From NCBI GenBank assembly GCA_028622995.1, contig JAJQJQ010000022.1:124001-188000 (forward strand): a stretch of DNA of 64,000 nucleotides. Reading direction: 5' to 3'. This stretch comes from Panagrolaimus kolymaensis. Lineage: Eukaryota > Nematoda > Chromadorea > Rhabditida > Panagrolaimidae. A program made the translations under genes and the position numbers. The notes beneath the pieces are model-generated. The model was not told the origin of the DNA and did no database searches. It was given only the letters and a program-made list of their open reading frames with translations. This document shows, in pieces, positions 10,042 through 21,957 of this stretch (its first letter is position 1; every line of letters starts with the position of its first letter).

Positions 10042-13000
10042 ATGCATACTGTTGTTGGTGAAACAGATGTTGAAACTTCAATTCATTTAACGGAATATGG
10101 ATGCTTTTTGAATGATGGATCTAAACAAGTTATTGCAGTTGGTAGCAAATTGATGAGAATATTCCGAATTAATCCTTATTGTTGTTCGACACCAAATTTA
10201 TCTGAAATTGAAAATGGTGATATTGAAGAATATGTTTCAAGAATGGAATGTGTGGCACAATTTAGCTTTTTAGCTCCGATTACAGCTGTTTCTAAAGTTC
10301 GATTACCAGGTTGGATTTTTTCTGTTATTTATTTTCTTCTTGCTTCATTGTTCAATTTTTAGGCTTCCAATTCGACTCCATCATCACATGCTTCGACGAT
10401 GCTAAAGTAACAGTTCAATATATTTGTCCAGCAAGAAGGGATCTTGAAATCGTGTCGCTCCATGAAATTCATCAAGATGTACTTGGTTCAGTTTTTGAAA
10501 AATTACATGCAAAGGATTTCGTTGCTGGTGATCCTGAAGGTCGATGCGTAATTGCCTTAGTTCGTGATGCTTTCTTCTTGGTCATTCCAATTCCTGAAAA
10601 ACTTGGCCCTGAATTCTTTGATGAATATGAAACAGAACAGCAACATCTTGTTAAACGATTGAAACCAAAACTAACAAATTATGAAATAAAGCTGCATGAT
10701 TTGGACAAATATTTTCATAATGTCACTGACTTTATAATACCATCAGGACAATATGTACCAACTGTGATAATTTTGTATGAACCAAAGAAGAATACAGCTG
10801 GAAGGTAAGCAGTTAAAGCAGATTCAAATCCTTAAGTGTGTTAATTTTTTCAATTTTCAGAGCTCTCATTGAATACGACACCTTTTGTATTGCTGCAGTA
10901 TCCTTCGATCTCAAAGAACGGCAAAGTGCAATAACATGGCAAGTTCAAGGATTACCAATGTCTCTTCAAAAAATGATTCATATTCCTGAACCTGTTAATG
11001 GTATCCTTCTTTGCGGTGTTAATGAACTCATTTATCTTCATCAATATGCACCAGGTTTTGGTGTTTGTCTCAATTCCAATGCTGCTGGTTTTTCCAAGTT
11101 TGGCCTTCATGAAGCCAATATTCATACAACTCTTGATGGACTTGTTGTTGAACTTTTAAGTCCATATGAAATTCTACTTGGTTCTCGAGCAGGCGAATTA
11201 TTTGTTGCTACCATGGATACTGATGCAATGAATTCCGTTCGATCGATCTCAATTCAGAAAGTTCATGGTTTGTATCGTTTGCTATCGAGTGATTTCTTTA
11301 TCTTCTCTGTTTCAGATATTCCCATTCCTTCTTCCATCATAAATCTTTCAAGAGGATTCGTATTTGTCACTTCAAAGATCAACAACCACGCTTTACTTTC
11401 ATATACCAAAAGGTCTTTGTCAAAAATCTTGCCATCGTTAGAAGAAATCAAACAAGCTGGTCATATTGATAACCATCAACTTGATGAACTGGATCCCAAC
11501 AGCGAAGAATATCAACGAGCTTTGTCTCATTATTTTTATGGTGAAACTGATGAAGAAGTTGCTATTGTAGGTTTTTTTCGTTTATGTGAAAGCTACTTCA
11601 ACCAGAATAAATAAAACTTTTTTCGATTAAACTAACATTTGCTTTTTTAGCTTGAAGCTCCTATCAAAGAACAGGAATATTCCTTTACTTTTGTTCAATC
11701 TCTGCTGAATACTGCGCCATTCAAGAAAATAGTTCCATGTGTGGCTGAAGAAATTGACGATGCATTCAAGGATCAACTTCAAGCTCAAGTTTTTGATATC
11801 GCTGCTGCTACTGGGCATGAAAAAGATGGAAAATTACTTTTTATGGAACGAACCGTTCGTCCTCACATTGGTTCTTCAATACCGTATGATTTCATCAATT
11901 AATTTTTTCTCTTTCTTATTGCTTTTTTCATTTTAGACTCAAAGGAATTTCATGTTGCTTTACAGCTGGAAGATTAACAGACAAAAATCGCTCACATCGT
12001 TATGTGTTTCTTTCACGTGAAATGGATACAATGGTGCTTGATTCAACGAAAAATTTATCTGAACATCATACAACTCCATTTTGTGTTACTGAAGGTACGA
12101 TAATGGCTGGTGATTTACAAAATGGTACAGTAGCTTGTCAAATTGGTGTTCATCGAATTATGCTCGTCAAAGATCATAAACTTCATGAAGAAATTGTTAT
12201 TGATCCTGATAATGAAATTTATGTTACTGATGCCTCGATTTGTGATCCATATGTTGCTGTAACTTTAAGCAATAGTAATTTGCTTGTACTGTATGTTGAA
12301 ATTGTCAATGATGAAGTAAAAACACAAAAAGTAAGTTGTAATTTTTTGAAAGCAATAATTAGCCATTCAACGCTTCACAAATGAGGGCTACGATGCTCGC
12401 ATTTTAACCTTTTGTTGTCAGAGTTTTAATGACTTTCATAAAAATTACTTTTGTTTTTTAGCTGAATCCCGATACCGTTTATGAAACCTCTGATGCCAAA
12501 ACAACCTGCATTACTCTTTATCGTGACACTTCTGGCCTATTCATTCAACGAAAAGCTGATAATTCAAATGCTCTTCTCAAACCTGTTATCATTGATGATG
12601 ATGATGAACAAAATACGTCTGAAAATACTCCAGAAGATGCTGATGAAATAAGCAAATATTTTTACATCACCAAAAGGCATGTAAAAAGTCGCGAATCCAA
12701 TGTTGAAAAGAATCGTCGACTTCGTACATCAATTATTGATCAAGAATTTGATAATTGGAAACCACAATATGATTCATCTGTAAAGAATCCTAAAATTATT
12801 GAACCTCAATATTTTTTAATTATTGCCAAAGAAGATGGAGCGTTGTATTTCTTTATGCTTCCAACATTTGAGCTCGTGTTTGTTGCGCCCAATGCTTCAG
12901 CTTTATGGACAACTTTGGTGGATGATCCAAGATATGGAAAGTATAATCCATCATTTGGCTTTGAACATATCGAAGAAAATGGTCCTGCACCAAAAAGGGC

Positions 13001-15102
13001 AAGACCTTTAGCACTTGATGGAATTCGAGCTGTTCAAGCTAGTGTAAGTTTGGAGTTCTTCATGGAGCTTTTTACTATCATAGATTATCATTGTTTTTTG
13101 TTTGATAATTTTATTCGTTTACTAACAACTTCGTTTTTAGAAAATTTGTGAAATCACTCTTTTTGGCACTGGTACGAATTGCTCTCGCCCAATTCTTGGA
13201 GTTCTCGTCGATGATACAATAACGTTTTATGAAGCATTTCCATTTGATAACTTCTTAGACAAGCATTTAATGATTCGTTTCAAAAAGATGGAAAGATTTA
13301 TTTGTGTTCGTCGACAACCTTACATTATTGATGATGCTCGACAACCTGTTGAAACGATAAGTCTTGGTGCTAAAATTCGATCTCGTTATATGAACTTTGT
13401 TCCTAAAATGGGTACAATGGTTAGTTATTTTGCGACTTTTAAAGACATCACTTAACAAACTTTTTGCAATCTTTCAGGACAATGTTATTATTACAATTGG
13501 TGGCTATCCTACTGTACTGTATCTTGGCTCAAATGGCACTTTTCAACATCCTCTTTCCATCGATGGCTCCATCAAAGGTTTCTGTTATCTCTGTACGCCT
13601 TCAATAGCTCATGGCTTTGTTTATGTCAAAGATGAAATGATACGAATTGGTGAAACAAGTACTCGATACCCTCAAGTTGAATATGATACACCTTATCCAT
13701 GTCGAATTGTTCCAATTGGTTGCAGCATAACGCATTTGGCTTACATTCTTCCATTCAATCTCTTTGCTATTTCAACTTACGAACATGAAGAATATTCATC
13801 GATATGGAGCGTCAATAATGATGAACATCAAGAACAAGTGTGTACAGTGAATGAAAGATTTGTACTTCCAAAACGACGGAAATACACTCTACGACTTTTC
13901 ACACGAGAAGATTATCAATTCATTCCAAACTCAGAAATTGAATTTAAAGATTTTGAAAATATCCAATCTCTCGAAGAAGTTATCATCTCAAGTTTAGGAA
14001 CTAAAACAGGTCTCATGAATTATTTGGCGATTGGTACAGCTTTCAATATGGGCGAAGAAGTTCCAGCTCGAGGTCGGCTGCTAATTTATGAAATTATTGA
14101 AGTTGTTCCTGAAGTTGGAATGCCTACTACAAGATTCAAACTCAAAACTTTAGCTGAATTGGATCAAAAAGGACCTGTTTCTGCAATCTCATCAACTGAA
14201 GGAATTTTAATGGTTGCTATTGGACAAAGAGTAAATACTTTCGATTTTCTTTATTACCAAACTTACTTCCATTTTTTAGGTGTTTGTTTACACTATCAAA
14301 GATGAAGGCTTGGTTGCCAATTCATTCTTAGATTTGAAATTTTATGTATCTCAAATTTGTCCTCTTCATTCTTTGGCACTTTGTTTGGATATGTTTTCAT
14401 CAGCTCATTTATTACGGTATCAAAAAGATTTCAAAGTTTTATCTGAAATTGCATCAGATGATCGTCGAATTTGTCCAAGGCCTCATCAACTCGAATATGT
14501 CATCAACAATCAAAACATTGCCATTGTGTTAAGTGATATGGAACGAAATTTGCTTGTATTTGAACATGATCCGGAATCATCTGAATCTAAATATGCTCAA
14601 CGTTTACTTGTTCGTGGTGGAATTCGTATCGGTGTGGTTATTACTAATTTTATTCGAGTTCATGGTATGGTTTTCTCTTTCACTTTTTAATCCTCATCTT
14701 TATCTTTTAGCTCATGTTGCTGATTCTATGGTATCGAGACTTCAAACAACTTACAATGCTCAATCAACGATGTTTTCATCTAAAGAAGGTTCATGGGGCT
14801 TTATTCGACCTGTACCTGAACGAAGTTATAGACGACTTTTTATGTTACAAAATTTTATTGAGAATCAATTTCAACAAATTGGTGGATTGAATACACGTGG
14901 ATCTCGAGCTGTTCGACCTCAAACAACTGGAACTGAAATCACCTTTACCAATGCTAAACAAATGATTGATGGTGATATATTGACACAATTTTTTGGCATC
15001 GATGTTCATGATAAGGATGAACTTGCAAGAAGGCTTGGAACAACGAAATATCAAATTACTGATGATTTAATTGAATTGACTAGAATTGTTAGACATTTTT
15101 GA
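10042..15102 (+). CDS. cpsf-1: Cleavage and polyadenylation specificity factor subunit 1 (CPSF160)
   Basis: Eleven exons: 10042-10309, 10363-10804, 10861-11267, 11316-11566, 11651-11883, 11937-12330, 12462-13043, 13141-13419, 13478-14230, 14280-14664 and 14711-15102. The joined frame is 1461 aa, close to the roughly 1440 of animal CPSF1. CPSF160 is the large beta-propeller scaffold of the nuclear complex that recognises the AAUAAA signal and drives pre-mRNA 3' cleavage and polyadenylation. Family signatures along the length include the N-terminal YGCFLNDGSKQVIAVGS strand, FDDAKVTVQY, DPEGRCVIALV, PTVIILYEPKKNTAGR, DTFCIAAVSFDLKERQSAITW, SRGFVFVTSKINNHALLSYT, NYLAIGTAFNMGEEVPARGRLLIYEI, and a C-terminal helical end with RRLGTTKYQITDDLIELTRIVRHF. 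Introns are all 46-131 nt. No frame damage is seen. A poly(A) signal (AATAAA) follows at about 15174. Confidence 0.95.
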
Positions 15103-15229
15103 ATGTGATGAGCGGGTATTATTATTGTTTTTTTTGTTTGTTTGTTTTGTATTTATTATTGATTATTTTGTGAAATAAATGTGTTTTTGTTATTTTAAAA
15201 ATGGAGTTGATTTTCAAAGGGAGAGCTTT

Positions 15230-15840
15230 CTTTGCAGATACAGATTCGAGTTTGCGACGTTAACATTTTGAATAGCGCATCGTTGATTTGGGATGAGAAC
15301 AAAATACCTTATGATGAAACGGCTAATACCCCAATTGAAATGCTTAATGATGAAACCTTGCCTTTTGATGGTTTTATATGTATGAAACTTTCAGAATAGG
15401 GTCATCTTGAGTGGATTAATGTTTCCAACCACCCGGCAATGGGTTGGCTGATGCTCTTTCTTAGATGCCGAATATGGTAAAAAAAATGAGAATTTTTTTT
15501 TTAGCAAAAAGTCCTCGGTTCAAATTTGACCGGCCGCTTAGTCTGAGAAAACCGGATCCTAAGATCGGGTTTTTCCAGTGTTCTGATTTATCCAAGATAT
15601 TTAATGTAAACACTCGGTTCAGTAAACACCAGCTGTAGGTTTGCGGCAACCTCATAGTTAACATTACAACTACGAATAAGTGGGACGTTACCATTTCCGA
15701 AGAATTGGCTAACAGTGAACCACAAACACTGTGAGAAATTCAAATTCTTTAGAATTTCTCTTAACTTTTTATTCGTAGTTGAAGCCGGCTTGCAAACTTG
15801 GCGTTTACAAGTGCTCGCCACAACACCCGGCGACCACTCA
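15230..15840. ncRNA. Hairpin-rich island of unknown nature (possible structured or relic RNA)
   Basis: This stretch is visibly richer in G+C than its flanks and contains no supported gene. Perfect or near-perfect stems are visible: CCAACC with GGTTGG (15425-15430 / 15442-15447), an 11-nt stem 15548-15558 with 15563-15573 with one mismatch (AAAACCGGATC / GATCGGGTTTT), and GAGAAATTC with GAATTTCTC (15733-15741 / 15752-15760). The segment 15234-15300 loosely recalls the 3' half of 5.8S rRNA (TGCAGATAC ... TTTTGAAT ... GCGCAT ... GATTTGGG). I could not align it convincingly to any rRNA, snRNA or tRNA. It may be a decayed rDNA fragment, an element remnant or an unknown ncRNA. Confidence 0.3.
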
Positions 15841-16422
15841 CATTTTTAATTCAAAAGAAAAGAAAGAGAATTTTTTCGCTCTAATTTTTCGCTGTTTTTG
15901 CGAGCGATTTTTTTTTTTTGAAAGTTAGATTCTTCGGTAAATTTTTTGATAAATGAATAAAGTTTGTAAGAACTTAAATGTTGTTTTAATTATTGAATTA
16001 GCATGGTATGGTTATATCCTATAAGATGGATGTCCAATAATTTGATCAAAAGCTTGACAAAATCCCGGAATTTTTTTGTTCATCGTAAACTTTATCACCG
16101 CCTAATGCGATCATCATCTTATTATAACAAGTGCATAATTTACTTTTCATTGACCGAGTTATTAAGCGTTTCCTCATTATGTATTATTCTGCACTCTCGT
16201 TGTTTTCCATCATTTTCATAGTTGAAACTTGTCTTTTTAGTCAAATTTTTTTGTTGTTACAACTAACTAAGAATAAACCATTAAAAATGAATGCATCGAA
16301 TAACCCAAAAATGCTTTTACATAATTTATTACACATACAAAATCAATACATACAATAATCATCAAAACAAAAATATTAACCTAAATTTTCCTTTCCTATT
16401 GACGACTCTTTAAACTTTTCAT
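15841..16422. other. Spacer, no gene seen
   Basis: A/T-rich. Open frames on + (16003-16358) show no family features. It should include the 3' UTR of the minus-strand pseudokinase gene. Confidence 0.4.
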
Positions 16423-18845
16423 TCATAATTTCTTCGATGATGAGACATCTTTCTTTTCTGCAGCTGTAACATATTTTTCTGAAGTTTCCGTAGGAGTTTT
16501 TGATTCGTCAGGTGCTTGAGCTGCTGCAGCAACAACAGCAGCAGGAGCATGCTTCTTTTGAGGATTAACTTTGGGTGTTGAAGTTTCATCAGGTGCTTTG
16601 CTATCTTGATCATTTGAAGTTTCTTCAGTCTTAGATGATTCAGATGTTTCTTTCTTGGATTTACCAGCTGCAGAGGATTCTTCTTGAGTTTGTTGATCAG
16701 CTGCTGCTGCCTTCTTTGGTTTCGGAATAACTTTGGATGCTTTTGATTGTTTTTCTTTGAGAACTTCTTTTATTGATCGGAAAGTTTCATAGTCGTTTTC
16801 TTTAGATATCGCCGCGGCCATTTTTTTCCTATCTTTTAATAACTTTGACATTTTCGATTGTTTGAATTGAGATTCAGCACTGACATAACTTAGATCACCT
16901 TCATCATTTTGAGTTCGTTGAACACTTGAAGCTTTGCGAGGTTGTTTCTTTGCAACTTTTGATTTACTTTTAGCCTGAAAATGGGTTAGTCAGTTTACAA
17001 CATAACAAAAAAACAAAGGCTTATTTATTTTTAGCTAACATCCTTATTGATTAAAGAAAATGGCATGCTTGTGAGAAAAGTGTTTGTGACGAAATATGAT
17101 TACGTAACTATGAAAAAAAGTAAACATACACTCGACTTTTTTGATACAGAAACAAAGACATTATTATTTTCATCATCTTCTTGAGTTCGTTGAACATTGG
17201 AAGCTTTTCGACTTTGCTTTTTTGAAGATTTTCCGATTGAAGGTTTTATCTAAAAAACAGGTATGTTAAAAACGTTCAAAGACAAAACAAAACTAACTTC
17301 AAAGCGTTTCTTGGCAATTTCCATTCTTTCTTTACGTCTTGCATCAAACATTGATTGCCGCATTTGATTTGTCGTTCCATCAGAAGAAGGTTCCCAATCA
17401 AGAGGAGCTTTAAGATCGGCATTAATTTTCATTGCAATTTCGTGGATCTTTCTCATAACAAACGCAAAATCAACTTTCTTCATTATTTCAAATAATGGTG
17501 ATTCGATGTAATTGACAATAGCGATAATGTATGGCTTAAGAACGCCCCAATTTTGCTGATCTAAAACGAAACCATTGTTAGAAGCTCTCAAAAGACGTCT
17601 AAAACTTACATCCAAAGTTGAAGAAATGATTTTTCTTTTCAAAGATGATTCTTTCATTTTTGGCATGTTCAGAAGCAGTATACAATGGAGTTGTTTCATC
17701 TCTTGCACGATTCCAATCATCTTTCCATGGAAGAAAACCAGGATTAAAACAATACATCGCAGTGTACAACCATGATTCAAGATCATTCATTGGTGTTAAT
17801 ACTTCTCCCATATGATAATCTCTTGAAGCAAAGAGAATTGATTTTGTTGAATATTTGTAATGAACATTCATTCTTTGCCTAAAAAATTGAGACGTTAATA
17901 ACATTAAGAAAATGGTTTATAAACTCACTGAATTCTAGTTATAACACCATCATCGATATGTTTATAAGCGATATGGAAGCCAATAATATAAATTGTTCGA
18001 TGATTCGCATTCAAGCCAACAAGAAAATTTGATGGACATACTTCGCAATGAATGTAACCATGTTTATGAACATCATGAACAGCTTCCAAAGTTTGTGTAG
18101 CAATGAAAAGAGAAGTTGGTTGAGAGAATTTTCCTTCGACTTTCTTCATAACATCTTCCAAAGTATCACACCAAGGTAAACGAATCATAAATTGATTTTT
18201 ACGCCATTCACTAACGTCCAATAATTCCAAGAAGTGGCTTTGATGTTCATACTTTTCTTGAGCATATCTGACAGCGAGAAGAAATTCAATTTCACGCTGA
18301 AAAAAATAAGAAGATATAAAACTTAGAAAAAATGCTTTGCGAGTAGGAGATCAAAGAAAACAACAAAAAACACTTACTTGCAAAGTAGGACCTTTACCAG
18401 TCTTATTGTGTCGATCATAAGTTTCAAATTTGACGAAGTAAGTACCAGCTTTATCCCTCCATTTATAACTTCGACGACCAATTTGTTGATCAGCAGCAAA
18501 ATCATGCTTTTTTGTTTCAATCATACATAGTGTTGGTAGTGGAGGATCTTCATAATTTCGAAGCCAGAAAGACCATACAGGCCAATAAGCAATTGGCAAT
18601 AATTGACCATAAGTTTTTAAACCAAGTATTTTACTTTCATATCTTATTGCAGGAATATAACATTTTTCAATATTTTCTAATGTATTTGTTGCATAACTTC
18701 CAGCAAGACATATTTCATATGGTATTGGTTGATGATAATTGTTAACAAAATCACGAGCTATTTCATATTTTGATTTCTTTGGAAGTTCTTTTGATTTATG
18801 CTTCTTATGATGTTGTAGTTGTTTTTTTGCTTCGGTTGTCGGCAT
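16423..18845 (-). CDS. CK1/TTBK-like family pseudokinase with long Ser/Lys-rich tail
   Basis: Six exons: 18845-18378, 18296-17929, 17878-17610, 17560-17298, 17249-17130 and 16974-16423. The product is 679 aa. A basic Lys-rich N-terminus leads into a second N-terminal region and then a CK1-type kinase fold: FVKFE (the VAIK-type Lys is kept), REIEFLL (helix C Glu kept), the catalytic-loop equivalent IHCEVCPSNF, the Mg-loop equivalent IYIIGFHIA, and the CK1 hallmark NDLESWLY...PGFLPWKDD. In active CK1 kinases these loops read IHRDIKPSNF and IIDFGIA, so the HRD Asp, the loop Lys and the DFG Asp are all lost: catalytically dead is the direct prediction. The C-terminal ~250 residues carry two repeats (PRKASSVQRTQ / SRKASNVQRTQ) and Ser/Lys/Ala-rich disorder. 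Likely a scaffold or regulator, by inference. Confidence 0.8.
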
Positions 18846-19614
18846 GTTTGAAGTTCACCAAGAAGTCGTACACTTTGATTGTTGTTGTTGGCACACAAAT
18901 GAAAGAAGAGATCGAAAAGTTGAAAAATGAAATGAAAAAGTTTCAAAGAGAAGAGGTTGAAAGCTTTGGTGAAGTGGGAAATTTGCATATTTTTATGGGA
19001 AAGTTTGCAGCCGTTTTTGAAGCATCAAAAAATAACAAATCCAAGTCTCATTTTTAGGCGGTGTTTTACCTTCTTCAGAAAAAGTGCAGAATTTCTGCCG
19101 ATTACAAACATTTTTTTTGAAGAAAGTATTTCCATATTTCATTTTCTGAATATTATTAAAAGTTTGCAAGAAAGCAAGCGCCTTTGATTTTTTTTGTTTC
19201 TCTTTGAATCATTATCAATGTTGATATACACTAACATCTGGAGGCGGCTTCTTACACATTCATTTTTGTAAACTCATACATAGCTTCTTCTCCAAAAACT
19301 CGTGATCATTGAAATCATTCTCCCATTTTGCTGCTAACTAATTTTTTCCTTCATTTTTCGTTTCTACAAAATAGTTTTTTGCTCTTTTTTTAAATACCAC
19401 CATTTTTTCTTCCTTCACAAAATTTAAAAAACTGTGATTCACTTTTTTGTTGCTCTTGTGATTTCTGAAATGGCATTTCTAAGTGTTAAATGTTTCAGTT
19501 TTATAAACTTTTAAATTAACATTTTAAATTTTTTGCTATAAAAATTGCTGATTCTTTCTTTCAAATGTATCAGTTTAGCTTTGATTCAAAGCAAAAACTT
19601 CATCAACGATCATC
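18846..19614. promoter_or_regulatory. Divergent intergenic region with TATA box for the repeat-protein gene
   Basis: Lies between the divergently transcribed pseudokinase (-) and repeat-protein (+) genes. A TATAAAAA box at about 19538 is followed by the start codon at 19615, consistent with a tissue-regulated, highly expressed secreted product. The open frame 18770-19057 overlaps the pseudokinase start antisense and is not accepted. Confidence 0.5.
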
Positions 19615-20622
19615 ATGAAGGCTTTCATGAGTCTAACAATTTGTTGGATTGCTTTAGTTGTTGGAATTTATGGTATTGATTCTCCAACCACTCAAGAACC
19701 TCTTCCTGAACTTCCACCACCCAACGATTCAAACCCTGATGGACCATGGACTCCCAAACTTGGTGGAGAAAATCCTGATGGGCCATGGACACCTAAACGC
19801 GCTGGCGAAAACCCCGATGGACCATGGACTCCCAAACTTGGTGGAGAAAATCCTGATGGACCATGGACTTCCAAACGCGCTGGCGAAAATCCCGATGGAC
19901 CATGGACTCCTAAACGCGGTGGAGAAAATCCTGATGGACCATGGACTCCCAAACGCGCTGGCGAAAATCCCGATGGACCATGGACTCCTAAACGCGGTGG
20001 AGAAAATCCTGATGGACCTTGGACACCAAAACTTCAAAACAACAATGGAGATTCAAATGAATGCGATTGTAAAACCATCCTTGAACATCCTGATTCTCAT
20101 GATGACACTCATTCACATTCTCAAGAACGTGAACTTTGCAAACAAAAATGTGGTCAAACTTTGCCTGTTGAGCGACTAACCCGAGGCTTGGGATTTGGTG
20201 GTGGACATGGTAATAATAATAGTCCATGGGGAAAAGGACCTAGACGTGGACGCGACAGCTCAAGTGAAAGTCATTCACATTCTCATTCTCATTCTCACTC
20301 TAATGAACACTCTGGATATGGTCGTCCTAATCGCCCAAGCTATGGCAACAATCGCCCCAATTATGGATACAATCGACCAAGTTATACTTATCCAAATTAT
20401 GATCAAGGCTATAATTGGTATCCTCAACGCCCATGGTGGCAAAGTCAATATCCTACTTATGCATATGATAATCGTCGAGTTGATGATGCATTCCAAGGTA
20501 AACCAGCTTGGGGATGGCAACATCAACTTTCAAGTCCATGGGATGTCAAATTTTGGAGCCTCCCTCAACGACAATACAACAATAATGGCGGCGGCGGTTA
20601 TGGTGGATATGGAAGATACTAA
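19615..20622 (+). CDS. Secreted protein with eight NPDGPWTPK tandem repeats and His/Tyr-rich tail
   Basis: Single open frame of 335 aa. A signal peptide (MKAFMSLTICWIALVVGIYG) is followed by eight 13-residue repeats, NPDGPWTPK plus LGGE, RAGE, RGGE or LQNN (one copy TSK). Next comes a short Cys-containing block (CDCKTILEH...CKQKCGQ), a Ser-His run (SHSHSHSHSHS), then Pro/Tyr/Asn motifs (RPNYGYNRPSY) and a Gly/Tyr-rich end (GGGGYGGYGRY). Several repeats end in Lys-Arg, a dibasic pair that furin-like convertases cut, so a peptide precursor is possible; the spacer KL copies argue for a structural or cuticle-type protein instead. The gene lacks introns, unlike most neighbours. TATA upstream and AATAAA at about 20720. 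No known family is recognised. Confidence 0.75.
   Translation: MKAFMSLTICWIALVVGIYGIDSPTTQEPLPELPPPNDSNPDGPWTPKLGGENPDGPWTPKRAGENPDGPWTPKLGGENPDGPWTSKRAGENPDGPWTPKRGGENPDGPWTPKRAGENPDGPWTPKRGGENPDGPWTPKLQNNNGDSNECDCKTILEHPDSHDDTHSHSQERELCKQKCGQTLPVERLTRGLGFGGGHGNNNSPWGKGPRRGRDSSSESHSHSHSHSHSNEHSGYGRPNRPSYGNNRPNYGYNRPSYTYPNYDQGYNWYPQRPWWQSQYPTYAYDNRRVDDAFQGKPAWGWQHQLSSPWDVKFWSLPQRQYNNNGGGGYGGYGRY
19732..20043 (+). repeat. 39-bp coding minisatellite, 8 copies
   Basis: Eight in-frame 39-bp units encode NPDGPWTPK-type repeats. Neighbouring units are nearly identical at the DNA level and alternate between LGGE/RGGE and RAGE types, suggesting expansion of a two-unit (78-bp) block. Long antisense open frames arise here only because the repeat has no stops on the other strand. 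Confidence 0.85.
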
Positions 20623-21957
20623 AAATTTGGGAGCCTTTTTTATAATATTTTTTTCTTTTGTATTTTTGAAATGTGTTTATTCGTAGCTTTATAAAGTGGT
20701 AATATATGTTTTTTTGTAATAAAGCTGCATATTCTTTTTATTGTTCTTGGTTAAAATTAGCCGTAACTATTGTAAATTGCTCGTGAACAAGAAAAATCTC
20801 AAATCAAAAGCTTGTAAAACTAACTCTGGTAAGTGCAAATAAAAATTCAATTTGAAAGTGATCAATCTCTTGCATGATTTTTAAGCGCTTCGTAAAAGTA
20901 AAAGAAAAATGTTGTTAGTAAATTATTGATTATTGAAAAACTTAATTAAACAAAACTTTGTAACTTAAAAACTTAGTTTTAGCAATACACGCAAAAATGG
21001 AAGTATTGAGATTAGTCTTGCAAATGTAAAAGTTTTCGTTACCATTGGAAAATTTTTTATGCATTGTTATTCATCAAAAAATTATCCTTTTTATTAAAGC
21101 TAAAATTTTTTCAATGGAAATTATGACGTTGTTAAACATGTGTATTAAAAATTGAAGTATGTATACTCACGAATTTTCTTTTTAAAACAATATAAATTAT
21201 AAGAAATTAATATATTGAATATTGCTGTAAAAATGTTGTTGGGAGTTTTAGAAAGCTTCGAAAAAAATGCAAAAACAAACAAAAAATCTTGTCGCAAATA
21301 TTCGGAAAGTTTTAGAAAGCATCCAAGAAATATATTTAAAAAAATTATTAACATGTTCACATTGTTTTTGTAATTGAAATTATGAAAAAAGTGAAAACAA
21401 AAAATCTTAAACAAATTATCCATTTTTTCCAAACAAACTAATAAAAATTTTCTTCTTGATTCATACCTCCAAGTTTCACCGCAAAATGAATCAAATCAAA
21501 AAGCGCGTTTTTAACAGAACCAAAAAAAGCTCCTCAAACTTATTTTTGCTTTTATTCTTTACTATTTTTTCCTCCTCAGCTCAGCCACAACAAAAAAAAA
21601 CGACGACAAAAATATTTGATTTAGGAAAAAAATAAATAATAAAAAAAGGGTGTTGTAACTTTTTTCTTTTCTTTTCTTTAAAAATACATTTTCCATAATT
21701 TACACATCAAAGAAAAAAATTTAAAAGCATGCATTCATGAGAATTTGTTGTTTCAAATATTGAAAAGCCTCGTTTTGTTATCTTTCGTAAATAACACTTT
21801 TTTTCTTTTTTTTTTTCGTCGATAAGTCTGAATAAAATAAATTTTTTGTCGTCGTCAATGGTGGTGGTATGCAAAACCGACGACAAAAAATAATAACTTT
21901 GATTTTATTTGATCCAAAAAAAGAAAAAAATATTTTTTAACAAACAAGAAAAATAAT
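20623..21957. other. Intergenic, A/T-rich, nothing recognised beyond a poly(A) signal
   Basis: A poly(A) signal for the repeat-protein gene lies at about 20720. The rest is A/T-rich with purine/pyrimidine runs near 21580-21700. The minus-strand open frame 21145-21432 is Phe/Lys/Asn low complexity and not accepted. Confidence 0.4.

Noticed and set aside
15505..15535. tRNA-like B box (GGTTCAAAT)
   Set aside because: No acceptor stem, no A box at the right distance and a T run just before it.
15461..15821. Two overlapping minus open frames in the hairpin-rich island
   Set aside because: No family features, overlapping frames, and the stretch is dominated by hairpins; better explained as non-coding.
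18770..19057. 95-aa open frame on + opposite the pseudokinase start
   Set aside because: Antisense overlap with a well-supported exon; no features of its own beyond a Lys/Glu run.
19692..20037. Long antisense open frames over the repeat gene
   Set aside because: They exist because the 39-bp repeat has no stops on the opposite strand; no start context, signal or splice evidence.
21540..21920. Search for a spliced-leader RNA or other snRNA in purine/pyrimidine-rich spacers
   Set aside because: No spliced-leader-like core or Sm site with flanking stems was found.
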